This document shows positions 40,564 to 48,440 of a stretch of DNA of 64,000 nucleotides, one piece after another. Every line of letters starts with the position of its first letter. Within the stretch, counting starts at the first letter, position 1. The position numbers were made by a program, and so were the translations under genes. The stretch covers positions 2,356,001-2,420,000 of the forward strand of contig OY762933.1 in the NCBI GenBank assembly GCA_963666765.1. The letters are read 5' to 3'. This DNA comes from Foliamicus sp963666765. GTDB taxonomy: Bacteria > Pseudomonadota > Gammaproteobacteria > Steroidobacterales > Foliamicaceae. The notes under the pieces were generated by a model. That model worked only from the letters and a program-made list of their open reading frames with translations. It was not told where the DNA came from and made no database searches.

Positions 40564-43145
40564 AACGCAACGGATTCGCGCCAAGGCCGTGTGCGCCCCT
40601 GCTGTGCCTGATAGTCCTTGGCGCATGCGGCGGTGGCGGCTCCAACGATGCGGTGCCTGCGCCTCCTCCTCCGGCGACGGTATCGCTTGCCGTTACCGGC
40701 AACACGGATATCGAGGAGTCCGGCAACCCGAGAGTTGAGCTCATGGTGGAACTTGACGCGGTCGCGTCGGCGACCGTTTCCGTGAACCTGAACTTTGCGG
40801 GATCTGCGACCCGGGACAGCGACTACGCGGTTGAGGACGACTCGGTAATGATTCCGGCCGGCGCCTCCTCCGGGAGCGTGGAGATCGACGTTTACCGGGA
40901 TTTCGACGACGAAGGCGACGAGACCATCGAAATCAGTTTGGGCGCGATTTCCGGCAACGCGGAGGCGGGCACTACCAATTCGATCATGCTGACGGTGCTG
41001 GACGGTGCGGCAGCCACCGCAGTCAAGATGATGGACGACGACGATGGCCAGGAAATCAACCTGGATTTGGAAGTGCTGGCCTACACGGTAACCGAAGATT
41101 CAGTCCAGTTCGCGATTGCCGCAATAATTTTTGCACCGGCGGACGCAGCGATTACGGAAACGCTGGTTGCGGAGTGGTCCACAGATTACCGGTTCGAGGC
41201 CAACGTGCATGAGATCGGCAGTGTCGATGTCGAATCCGCGGACGACCCGTTCGATTTATTCTTCGGCAACCTGCATATATTTCGCGTACCCACCTCCGAA
41301 CTCGCGCCTGACCAGGTGTATTACGTTCGGGCCTACTTCGACCCCCCGCCGCCGCCAGGGGAGTTCGGCTACTTTCCCGACGACACGTTTTTCGAGGGCT
41401 TCGCCACCGATTCCGAAGGCCGTGTGCGTGTGCGCTGCGAGGCGCCGCAGCGCGATGCTTCAGGCGGCGGCGACCCCTTGTACTTCGAGCAATGGCACCT
41501 CGTCAACACGGGTCAGACGGCCTTCTCCGACGCGGGTGGCGTGGCCGGCGCCGATCTGCAAATGAGTTCCGCGATCGCCGCAGGTCGAGGCGGGGATGGC
41601 GTAAAGCTCGCGGTGATCGACACGGGACTTGAGACTTGTCATCCGGATTTGTCCGCCAACGCGGCAGGGCGCGGGTCTTACAATTTCGCCTACGAGCGTC
41701 TGGCGTCCGTCGGAGCGCGTCCCGGCCAGCCGTATTACTTCGGAGTTCTCGGCGATCATGGCACCAGTGTCGCCGGCGTGGCCGCGGCGGTGGCCAACAA
41801 TGGCCTGGGCGGACGGGGCGTGGCGCCCGATGTCACACTGGTTGGCTTCAATCCGGAGGAAGCCTCGATTGAAGACGAGGAGGAGGTGGAAGAATCGCCC
41901 CTGGAGGATCCGTCCGAGGAAGGGCCCGTCCTGGCCGCCCTGCTGCAAAGCCTGGGGGGGAGCGAGTCCGAACCGGACTCCGCCAGCGTGGATATCTTCA
42001 ACATGAGTTTCGGCATTTTTCGGCCCGGCGAAAATTCCGACGAAGAGTTCGCGCGGCTGTTTCGAATGGGCGCCAATCGGCTTCGTGGCGGCCGGGGCGC
42101 CTTGTACGTGAAGGCGGCGGGCAATGATTTTGACTTTTGCCGCCCTATCCACCCGCTGAACGAGGAAATCGGCTGTGATTCTTCCCATGCGGATCCCGAC
42201 CAGAACCTTCCCTGGCTGATTTCCGTGGGAGGATTCAACGCAGATGACGTCCGGTCTTCCTACTCCAGCGCCGGAGCCAACCTTTGGATTGTGGGCCCGT
42301 CCGGCGAAGATGGCGATACTGCGCCGGCGATAATCACCACCGATCAGGTTGGGACGCACGGCGGGTACAGTGAATATCCCGAAAACCGCCTGACGAGCAT
42401 GCACTCGCTTAACACGCACGGCGATTACGTCAGTGCCTTTGGGGGAACATCCTCGGCGGCCCCGGCCGCCGCCGGAGCCATGGCAATTCTGCTTGAGGTC
42501 AACCCGGATCTCACCTGGCGCGACATCAAGCACATCCTCGCCAGGACAGCGCGGCTGATCGACCCCGACAGAGGCGAGGTGCGCGCCGCGTTCAATGGCA
42601 CGCCGTATGTGGCGCAACATGCCTGGCAGACCAACGCCGCAGGCTATACGTTCCACAACTGGTACGGCTTCGGCGCCTTAGACGTCGATGCAGCCGTCGC
42701 AGAGGCAATGAGTTACATGCCCGACAGCCTCGGTACGCTGACCGAATCGGACTGGATGGATGGCGCCGGCCCGACTGCGCAGCCGCTGAACATCCCGGAC
42801 GCCGACGGCGCGGGGGTGTCGGCGTCGCTTGACGTGAGCGGACTGCCGGGCACGGCCACCCTGGAGGCGGTAGTGCTTGAGATCAGCGTCGATCATCCGT
42901 TTGCAGCGGATGTCGGCATCACGCTTCGCTCGCCGGGAGGAACGACAAGCGTGGTGAACCCGCCCTTCAGCTCCGGGCTGGCCGACAGTCCCGCCGGAAT
43001 CGTTGGCTGGCGTCTGCTGAGCAACGCCTTTTACGGCGAAAATCCGAACGGAACCTGGACCGTGCATCTGGCTGATCTTGCCGCCGGGGATGTTGGCAGT
43101 CTGGGGGAGTGGCGGTTGCGCTTCTACTACGGCGAGCACCCCTAG
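40554..43145 (+). CDS. S8 subtilase lipoprotein with Calx-beta and P domains
   Basis: An 863-residue kexin-like protease. ATG 40554 opens a lipoprotein signal (MAIKRNG, hydrophobic core, then lipobox LGAC followed by a Gly run). A Calx-beta-like domain (residues about 40-150) precedes a variable linker, then the S8 catalytic domain: Asp in LAVIDTGLETCHP near residue 355, His in GDHGTSVAGVAAA near 402, Asn in AAGNDF near 525 and Ser in FGGTSSAAPAAAG near 633. The C-terminal 120 residues form a proprotein-convertase P domain (FAADVGITLRSPGGT, NPNGTWTVHLADLAAGD). It is probably anchored on the outer membrane or processed and released. A classical N-terminal I9 propeptide is not evident. Confidence 0.9.
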   Translation: MAIKRNGFAPRPCAPLLCLIVLGACGGGGSNDAVPAPPPPATVSLAVTGNTDIEESGNPRVELMVELDAVASATVSVNLNFAGSATRDSDYAVEDDSVMIPAGASSGSVEIDVYRDFDDEGDETIEISLGAISGNAEAGTTNSIMLTVLDGAAATAVKMMDDDDGQEINLDLEVLAYTVTEDSVQFAIAAIIFAPADAAITETLVAEWSTDYRFEANVHEIGSVDVESADDPFDLFFGNLHIFRVPTSELAPDQVYYVRAYFDPPPPPGEFGYFPDDTFFEGFATDSEGRVRVRCEAPQRDASGGGDPLYFEQWHLVNTGQTAFSDAGGVAGADLQMSSAIAAGRGGDGVKLAVIDTGLETCHPDLSANAAGRGSYNFAYERLASVGARPGQPYYFGVLGDHGTSVAGVAAAVANNGLGGRGVAPDVTLVGFNPEEASIEDEEEVEESPLEDPSEEGPVLAALLQSLGGSESEPDSASVDIFNMSFGIFRPGENSDEEFARLFRMGANRLRGGRGALYVKAAGNDFDFCRPIHPLNEEIGCDSSHADPDQNLPWLISVGGFNADDVRSSYSSAGANLWIVGPSGEDGDTAPAIITTDQVGTHGGYSEYPENRLTSMHSLNTHGDYVSAFGGTSSAAPAAAGAMAILLEVNPDLTWRDIKHILARTARLIDPDRGEVRAAFNGTPYVAQHAWQTNAAGYTFHNWYGFGALDVDAAVAEAMSYMPDSLGTLTESDWMDGAGPTAQPLNIPDADGAGVSASLDVSGLPGTATLEAVVLEISVDHPFAADVGITLRSPGGTTSVVNPPFSSGLADSPAGIVGWRLLSNAFYGENPNGTWTVHLADLAAGDVGSLGEWRLRFYYGEHP

Positions 43146-43181
43146 CAGCCCGGTGCGACGCGGGACTTCCGCCACGGTCTG

Positions 43182-43418
43182 CTAGGTGGGGCGCTGGTTG
43201 ACTTCGAGTATGAACCCGTCAGGATCGAGTATCGTCATCGACCGCATCCGGATCGGTTCGCCGTCCGGTCGCCCGCCTTGCCGGCGGGGTAGCCGCTGCC
43301 GGACATGGCAATCTTCTCGATCGAAGGCGGGCGAATAGCCCAGCACATTGCTGTAGAACGCCACCGAACGCTCGATGTTCCGCACTACAAGCGTCGTGCG
43401 TTTTACTATCGTGGACAT
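43182..43418 (-). pseudogene. Degraded VOC/glyoxalase-family gene with internal deletion
   Basis: The start MSTIVKRTTLVVRNIERSVA and FYSNVLGYSPAFDRE are typical of vicinal-oxygen-chelate proteins, and the last residues IRMRSMTILDPDGFILEVNQR are the standard end. The middle is missing: family members are about 140-150 residues, this has 78. A neighbouring frame encodes KIAMSGSGYPAGKAGD, the expected continuation after the first part, so a frameshift plus an internal deletion of about 70 codons explains the sequence. ATG 43418 overlaps the amidohydrolase stop (TGATG). Probably non-functional. Confidence 0.72.
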
Positions 43419-44797
43419 CAGTTCCGCCCCGCCTGCGCGTTGCATACCAGCGCCGTTCCGGCAGGCGATCCGCACAACCGGCCGGCGCTGAAGACCACGG
43501 AACCGTTGACGAGGGTCGTATCAACGCGCGCTGCAAAGCGGTGCCCTTCAAGCGGCGACCAGCCGCACTTGTAGAGCAGGCTGTTCCGGGTCACGGTCTG
43601 ACCGCCCTTGGGATCGATCAGGACGCAATCGGCGAAATAGCCTTCGCGCAAGAAACCGCGATCAGCGATGCCGTAGAGGCGAGCGGGCGCATGGCAGGCT
43701 GCCTCCACCGTGCGCTCCACCGTAATGTGGCCGTCGCGCGCGAGATCCAGCAGCATCAGCAGGGAATGTTGCACGAGGGGCAGCCCGGCTGGAGCATTCG
43801 CGTAGCCCGCGGATTTTTCCTCGGACGTGTGCGGCGCGTGGTCGGTGGCGATTACGCTGATCCGGCCATCGCGCAGCGCCTTCCGCAGCGCCTTGCGGTC
43901 GGCTTCCGACTTGATCGCCGGGTTGCACTTGATGCGGTTGCCCAGGCGGGCGTAATCGCGCTCGTCGAACCACAGGTGATGCACGCACACCTCCGCCGTA
44001 ATGCTGTTGCCGGCGCCGAGGTCTTCCGGGGGATCGAACAAGTCCAGTTCGCGCGCGGTTGTGAGATGCAGCACATGCAGCCTGGCGTCGTGCTTCCGGG
44101 CCAGTTCCACCGCCATGCTGGAGGAACGGAAGCAACATTCCGCGTCGCGGATTTCCGGATGCGCGCCGGGCGGGATCTCCCGGCCGTATTTGCGTTTTGC
44201 CCGTCGCAGATTCTGTTCGATGACCGGGCGGTCCTCGCAATGGGTGGCAATCAGCACCGGGCAATCGGCGAAGATCCGTTCGAGCGCCACCGGGTCCTCA
44301 ACCAGCAGGTCTCCCGTGGACGGGCCCATGAATACCTTGACGCCGCAGGCTTCGCTGCCGTCAAGCGCCTGGATTTCGGCAATATTGCTCTCGGTGGCGC
44401 CGAGGTAGAAAGCGTAGTTGCCCCAGGCGCGATTGGCCGCCGCAGCGTACTTGGCGGCCAGCCTGTCGCGGGTCACGGTTGCCGGTGAAACGTTGGGCAT
44501 GTCCATGAAGCTGGTCACGCCTCCGGCCACGGCCGCCGCCGATTCGGTTGCGATATCTCCCTTGCGCACATGCCCGGGCTCGCGGAAATGCACCTGGTCG
44601 TCGATCAGGCCGGGCAGCAGCCATTTTCCTTCCGCCTCGATCTCGGTCACCGCCCCCCGAGTGCGGGGCGAGCCGCCGACCTGCTCGATGCGTTCCCCCC
44701 GAATCAGAACGTCCTGCTCGGACCGTGAGCCTTCGCTGATCAGCGTCGCGCCCCGGATCACCGTGTCGGCGCCCGTCCGCGCGGCTGCGGAACTCAC
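43418..44797 (-). CDS. Dihydroorotase-like amidohydrolase
   Basis: A 459-residue metal-dependent amidohydrolase. Motifs: the metal-binding DDQVHFREPG near residue 68, GGVTSFMDMPN near 93, the carboxylated-Lys region GVKVFMGPSTGDL near 152, HCEDRPV near 187, LHVLHLTTARE near 238 and ATDHAPHTSEEK near 315. This matches the dihydroorotase/hydantoinase group; the long form with VKVFM resembles the type often annotated dihydroorotase in proteobacteria. The start overlaps the stop of the nitrilase homologue (ATGA), so the two act in one unit, perhaps in pyrimidine or hydantoin metabolism rather than in UMP synthesis. Confidence 0.86.
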   Translation of the reverse strand: MSSAAARTGADTVIRGATLISEGSRSEQDVLIRGERIEQVGGSPRTRGAVTEIEAEGKWLLPGLIDDQVHFREPGHVRKGDIATESAAAVAGGVTSFMDMPNVSPATVTRDRLAAKYAAAANRAWGNYAFYLGATESNIAEIQALDGSEACGVKVFMGPSTGDLLVEDPVALERIFADCPVLIATHCEDRPVIEQNLRRAKRKYGREIPPGAHPEIRDAECCFRSSSMAVELARKHDARLHVLHLTTARELDLFDPPEDLGAGNSITAEVCVHHLWFDERDYARLGNRIKCNPAIKSEADRKALRKALRDGRISVIATDHAPHTSEEKSAGYANAPAGLPLVQHSLLMLLDLARDGHITVERTVEAACHAPARLYGIADRGFLREGYFADCVLIDPKGGQTVTRNSLLYKCGWSPLEGHRFAARVDTTLVNGSVVFSAGRLCGSPAGTALVCNAQAGRN

Positions 44798-45855
44798 AAT
44801 AGCCCTGCCTTGGCCAGCCGCTCGATGTCCGCGGCCAGGCTGGCGCGCAATTCGCCCACTTCCGGCGTTCGAACGCCCCCCTCGGCGTCGAGCAGGCTTC
44901 TGCCGGTGCGCATGACCCGCGTCGCATAGGTGGAGGCAAATGCCTGCATCGGCACCCGCGCCAGGGTGTTGGTCATGCCGCCTTGCAGCCGTCTGGCGCG
45001 CAGGGCGGCGATGTCCAGACTCGCATTGGCCACCATGCTTTCACCGCCGGGGGCCGCTTCCGCCAGCACGTGGCCCTCGAAGTCCACGATCTTGGACATG
45101 CCCGTGGTCGAATGGGTCGGGATCGCCAGGTTCTCCAGCCAGGCCGAATTGGCGCTGACGACGTAGGCGATGTTCTCGACCGCCCGCGAGCGCCTCGCAA
45201 TCTCCTTGCTCGTGGTGCGGTTGCTGCCGGCCTCGCTGGTCGGATGCACGAAGACCTCCGCGCCGCGAACCGCATGGGCGCGGGCGATTTCGGGGTAGAG
45301 GATTTCTTCGGAGGCGATCGCGGCGATACGCCCCAGCGGCGTGTCGGCCACGGGGAAAACGCCGTCCTCGCCGTACAGGTCCAGGTAGGCATCCCATACA
45401 TCGAAGGGCGTAGGCGCGTTCAGGGAGATCATGCGCCGGTAGCGAAGTACCACCTCGCCCGACGGATCGATCAGAAAACAGGCCTGGAAGAACAACTCCG
45501 GAAAAGCCGGATCGGTCTCGTAGCAGTTGCCTGCAAGGTAAATGGAATGACGAACGGCAATTCTGGCAAGCTCTTCGTATTCTTCGCCTTTCGGGTCCAG
45601 CGCGGCATTGCGGCGCCACTGTTCGACCGGCGCGCCCAGCGGGAAGCCGGTCAACGAATACTCGGGCAGAACGACAAGCTTCGGCGCCTCGCCGATGTAT
45701 TGAAGCGTGAAGGCGCATCCTCCGGCGACCGAGCGCGCCGTGCGCCTGAGGTTCTCGCGCATCAACTCGCGCGCCTCCTCCCGGGTCTTGCACTCGCTGA
45801 CCGTCATTGAACCGGTCTGCAGGGCAAGGGCGGTATATCGTTCAAGAGTAGTCAT
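44794..45855 (-). CDS. Nitrilase-superfamily homologue lacking the catalytic cysteine
   Basis: A 353-residue carbon-nitrogen hydrolase fold. The first catalytic Glu is present (Glu65 in PEYSLTG). The Lys position reads RYRRM (Arg140-Arg141), and the nucleophile position reads IASEEILYPE with Ser182 where active enzymes have Cys in a CYE or CxE context. The rest is normal (VRGAEVFVHPTSEAG, then NIAYVVSANSAW). It therefore may be inactive, use another nucleophile, or serve as a binding partner. It is translationally coupled to the downstream dihydroorotase-like gene (four-base overlap) and probably works with it on an amide or ureido compound. Confidence 0.86.
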   Translation of the reverse strand: MTTLERYTALALQTGSMTVSECKTREEARELMRENLRRTARSVAGGCAFTLQYIGEAPKLVVLPEYSLTGFPLGAPVEQWRRNAALDPKGEEYEELARIAVRHSIYLAGNCYETDPAFPELFFQACFLIDPSGEVVLRYRRMISLNAPTPFDVWDAYLDLYGEDGVFPVADTPLGRIAAIASEEILYPEIARAHAVRGAEVFVHPTSEAGSNRTTSKEIARRSRAVENIAYVVSANSAWLENLAIPTHSTTGMSKIVDFEGHVLAEAAPGGESMVANASLDIAALRARRLQGGMTNTLARVPMQAFASTYATRVMRTGRSLLDAEGGVRTPEVGELRASLAADIERLAKAGLL

Positions 45856-45966
45856 GGAGCAATTATGGCCGCTTGGTGGCGTTCACGTAAGCGGGGAAGG
45901 GCTTTAGGCATCGGGTTGTCGGTATACTCTGGAATCTCGGACTTGCAGACGGAACGGAAAACGGAG

Positions 45967-46176
45967 ATGGAATATACAGCCGTCATCAAGAGGAGCGGCG
46001 AATGGTGGATTGGCTGGATTGAGGAGGTACCCGGCGTGAACTGCCAGGAACGTACGCGCGAGGAGCTGCGTCGGAGCCTCGCGGAGACGCTTTCCGAGGC
46101 GCTCGAGTTCAATCGGCAAGATGCCCTGGCCGCTGCCGGCGATGACTATTTCGAGGAGAAGGTCGCTATCGCATGA
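45967..46176 (+). CDS. hicB: HicB-family antitoxin (short form)
   Basis: A 69-residue HicB domain: MEYTAVIKRSGEWWIGWIEE, PGVNCQERTREELRRSLAETL and the terminal acidic tail. It is the partial RNase-H-like fold that binds HicA; the C-terminal DNA-binding domain of larger HicB proteins is absent. ATG 45967 is the natural start after a GGAGATGG context; the frame further upstream is not conserved. The gene comes before hicA, the reverse of the classical order, and overlaps it by four bases (ATGA). It begins the defence island after a divergent metabolic operon. Confidence 0.88.
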   Translation: MEYTAVIKRSGEWWIGWIEEVPGVNCQERTREELRRSLAETLSEALEFNRQDALAAAGDDYFEEKVAIA

Positions 46177-46361
46177 AGCGAGTTGAGCTGTTGAAGCTCC
46201 TCCGCCGACAGGGCTGCGAAAAGATTCGCGAAGGCAGACGGCATTCATGGTGGCGGGATGGCAAAGGCGAGCGCCGATCCGCGATTCCGCGGCACCGGGA
46301 AATCGACAATTTCCTGGCAAGAAAGATTTGCAAGGACCTCGGCGTAGAACCATTCAAGTAA
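46173..46361 (+). CDS. hicA: HicA-family mRNA interferase toxin
   Basis: A 62-residue double-stranded-RNA-binding-like toxin. It begins MKRVELLKLLRRQGCEKIRE and has the catalytic His in GRRHSWWRDGKG (position usual for HicA), then AIPRHREIDNFLARKICKDLG, the family C-terminus. HicA cleaves mRNA and tmRNA when the antitoxin is lost. Length is standard. It is translationally coupled to the preceding hicB. Confidence 0.9.
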   Translation: MKRVELLKLLRRQGCEKIREGRRHSWWRDGKGERRSAIPRHREIDNFLARKICKDLGVEPFK

Positions 46362-46490
46362 TTTCAGGTTCGCATAATCCGCAAGCGGGCACCGGGAGAC
46401 AATGACGTTTAAGGCATATTGATTGCATCGCAATGGTTGCATGGTAATCACGGTTAAAATTCACATGTCGGATTATGGGAGGGCAGGAGC

Positions 46491-46733
46491 GTAGCCAGTA
46501 ACACTATCCGAAGTCTCGATGATGATGTGAAGACGCGCCTACGTGTGTGCGCGGCTGAGAACCACCGATCCATGGAAGAGGAGGCTCCCCTGGTTCTGCG
46601 CAGCGCGGTCGGACGCAAGCGGAGCACTCAAGATCTCTCCGAGGCCGTAAGTGCCTGGATCGCACCGATCGGAGGCGTGGAACTGGAGTTGCCGCTCCGC
46701 GAGCCCGGGCGCGAACCGCCATCCTTCGACTGA
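46491..46733 (+). pseudogene. FitA-like RHH antitoxin with a decayed start codon
   Basis: The frame ASNTIRSLDDDVKTRLRVCA, then ENHRSMEEEAPLVLRSAV, is the FitA/StbC type antitoxin (ribbon-helix-helix then MEEEA). Family members begin M-A-S, but here the corresponding codon at 46491 is GTA, seven bases after the Shine-Dalgarno GGGAGGG at 46477-46483. The next canonical start, GTG 46527, would lose the DNA-binding strand. The rest of the frame is open to 46733. Likely inactivated, consistent with the truncated toxin beside it. Confidence 0.65.
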
Positions 46734-46892
46734 GTCTGGCTCGATGACCGTGCTGCTGGCCACACCGTGGCGCCGGCCGACTTCCAGATAGCGGCTATAG
46801 CCCGCTCCCGCGCCAGGGCAGTTGCGACGCGAAACGTTCGGGACTTCGGAGGCATGAGCATAGAAGTCATCAATCCGTGGACGGTCCGATGA
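46734..46892 (+). pseudogene. FitB-like PIN toxin, C-terminal remnant
   Basis: Immediately after the antitoxin stop an in-frame segment reads DDRAAGHTVAPADFQIAAIA, then RAVATRNVRDFGGMSIEVINPW and TVR before the TGA at 46890-46892. This is the last third of a FitB-type PIN toxin (PADxxIAAIA, ATRNVRDF, VINPW). The N-terminal two-thirds, with the first acidic residues, are missing. A stray ATG (MTVLLA) at 46744 in another frame resembles a toxin start, so the gene was probably cut by a deletion. The end overlaps a partial frame MSGTTEAFARVK at 46889-46972, apparently the beginning of a lost gene. Confidence 0.72.
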
Positions 46893-46924
46893 GCGGCACG
46901 ACCGAAGCCTTCGCGCGCGTCAAG
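46835..46924 (+). repeat. 90-bp direct repeat, copy A (upstream of DUF1016 gene)
   Basis: Bases 46835-46924 match 48314-48403 at about 75 of 90 positions by eye, with the last 24 bases identical. Both copies hold the end of a FitB-like toxin (VRDF, IINPW or VINPW, stop) and then the same start of another gene (M-S/I-GTTEAFARVK). The DUF1016 nuclease gene lies between them. Confidence 0.8.
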
Positions 46925-46964
46925 AAGTACTCCGTTTTCCAGAATCGCGTCAAGGGAGTAATGC

Positions 46965-48194
46965 ATGCCTGACAAGATTCAGAGAGACATCCCGAATACG
47001 TCGGCCCCGGAAAATACCGCTCTATTCGGTCGGATTGTCGACATTCTCGAAGAAGCACGCAGCCATGTTGCCCGAACGGTCAACAGCGCGATGGTGGTCG
47101 CATATTGGCTGATCGGACGTGAGATCGTTGAGGAAGAGCAAAAGGGTCAGAAACGGGCTGACTACGGCAAGGCATTGTTGCAGGAGCTTTCGCGACGGCT
47201 TGGCAAGCGGTATGGCGGAGGATTCTCCGTGACCACCCTCCAGGATTGCAGGAAGTTCTATCTGACCTATGTGCAAAGATTGGCGATTCAACACCCACTG
47301 GGTGCTAAATTCACCTTGCCTGCAATTGGCTACCCAATGGGTAACGAATCCAAAAACGAGATTCTCTCCCCAATGGGTAGAAAATTGGGCAAGGATGGAG
47401 CATTTCACCCACCGGATGGAAAATTGACACCAAAACAGCGCCCAACGGGCGTTGAATCCACAACCGGCTTTCATCCCGATCTGAGCTGGTCGCACTATCG
47501 CGCGCTGATGCGCGTCGAGAATGAGGAGGCGCGGCAGTTCTATGAACAGGAAGCCGCCCGGAACCACTGGAACAAGCGGCAGCTTGAACGACAAATCAAT
47601 ACCCTGCTCTTTGAACGCCTACTCAAGAGCCGCGACAAGGACGGTGTGCTGCAACTCGCCAATGAAGGACAGATGACCGAACATCCCATCGACATCATCA
47701 AAGACCCTTATGCCTTGGAGTTCCTCGGTCTTCCCGAGTCGTATCGATTGCTGGAAAGCGATCTGGAGGCGGCCCTTACGACGCACATGCAGGAATTTCT
47801 GTTGGAATTAGGGGCTGGCTTTGCCTTCGTGGCCCGACAGAAGCGACTCACTCTGGATGGAGATCATTTCTATGCGGACCTGGTCTTCTATCACGTGCGC
47901 CTCAAGTGCTATGTGATCATCGACTTGAAAACAGAAAAGCTCACTCATGGCGACATCGGCCAGATGCAGATGTACGTTCACTTCTTTGATCGTGAAGTAT
48001 GCACCCAGAAGGACAACCCTACGATTGGCTTGATCCTCTGCACCGACAAGAACGACGCAGTCGTCGAATACGTTCTCGACAAGGGCAACGAACGTATTTT
48101 CGCCAGTCGTTACAAGCTGGAACTTCCGCCCAAGGAAGAGCTGCGCAGACTGCTTCTGGAATGGCGGTCCGAGAACGAAGAAAGCAAGTCATGA
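46965..48194 (+). CDS. DUF1016 (YhcG-type) PD-(D/E)XK nuclease
   Basis: A 409-residue protein. The N-terminal DUF1016 domain shows MVVAYWLIGREIVEEEQKG, then YGKALLQELSRRLGKRYG and FSVTTLQDCRKFYLTY (residues about 44-105). A low-complexity linker (about residues 108-165) carries the mini-repeats described separately. SWSHYRALMRVENEEARQFYEQEAA and LERQINTLLFERLLKS follow. The C-terminal PD-(D/E)XK domain has FVARQKRLTLDGDHFYADLVF (Asp305), YVIIDLKTEKLTHGDIGQM (Asp320, Lys322) and QMQMYVHFFDREV. Such nucleases are common in defence islands. AAGGGAG precedes ATG 46965. Confidence 0.92.
   Translation: MPDKIQRDIPNTSAPENTALFGRIVDILEEARSHVARTVNSAMVVAYWLIGREIVEEEQKGQKRADYGKALLQELSRRLGKRYGGGFSVTTLQDCRKFYLTYVQRLAIQHPLGAKFTLPAIGYPMGNESKNEILSPMGRKLGKDGAFHPPDGKLTPKQRPTGVESTTGFHPDLSWSHYRALMRVENEEARQFYEQEAARNHWNKRQLERQINTLLFERLLKSRDKDGVLQLANEGQMTEHPIDIIKDPYALEFLGLPESYRLLESDLEAALTTHMQEFLLELGAGFAFVARQKRLTLDGDHFYADLVFYHVRLKCYVIIDLKTEKLTHGDIGQMQMYVHFFDREVCTQKDNPTIGLILCTDKNDAVVEYVLDKGNERIFASRYKLELPPKEELRRLLLEWRSENEESKS
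47292..47455 (+). repeat. Mini-repeats with CCCAxxGGG cores inside the DUF1016 gene
   Basis: Five short, partly palindromic cores occur 34-40 bp apart: CACCCACTGGGTG at 47292, TACCCAATGGGTA at 47331, CCCCAATGGGTA at about 47368, CACCCACCGGATG at about 47407 and GCCCAACGGGCG at about 47440. AATT- or AAAT-rich spacers lie between. They encode the linker HPLGAKFT, YPMGNESK, SPMGRKLG, HPPDGKLT, RPTGVEST. The frame stays open through the array. Confidence 0.6.
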
Positions 48195-48427
48195 ACAAGG
48201 CCATGATGGATCGAATGCTGGCCACGCCGGACGTGAACCAGTCCAGAGTCCTGAATCGTTTTGCCGAAGAAGTTGTCCGGCAGCGGCCCGGTTACGCCGG
48301 TCGCAATGTGTCATGTCCGCGACTTCGTAGAAATGGGCATCGAAATCATCAATCCCTGGATGGTCGAATGATCGGCACCACCGAAGCCTTCGCGCGCGTC
48401 AAGATCGACGGGCTGTCCAGCTTTTGA
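48191..48427 (+). pseudogene. Chimeric remnant ORF behind the nuclease gene, with second FitB tail
   Basis: A 78-codon open frame starting at an ATG that overlaps the nuclease stop (MNKAMMDRMLATPDVNQSRV and on to GTTEAFARVKIDGLSSF). In the neighbouring frame bases 48312-48372 encode HVRDFVEMGIEIINPW and MVE, the end of a FitB-like toxin, followed by ATG 48369 and GTTEAFARVKID. The region looks like a recombination junction rather than one gene; its latter part is repeat copy B. I would not treat the product as functional. Confidence 0.55.
48314..48403 (+). repeat. 90-bp direct repeat, copy B (downstream of DUF1016 gene)
   Basis: Partner of the copy at 46835-46924, about 83% identical by eye. 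In this copy the toxin tail is followed by ATGATCGGCACC at 48369, and the frame MIGTTEAFARVKIDGLSSF stops at 48427, 14 bases before the restriction-methylase gene. Confidence 0.8.
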
Positions 48428-48440
48428 GCAAGCAAACCTG

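Noticed and set aside
41460..42656. 398-residue frame antisense to the subtilase
   Set aside because: Opposite intact catalytic motifs of the protease; no start signal or family pattern.
47292..47455. CRISPR-like array
   Set aside because: Repeat cores are short (about 12 bp), imperfect and inside an open coding frame; no cas genes.
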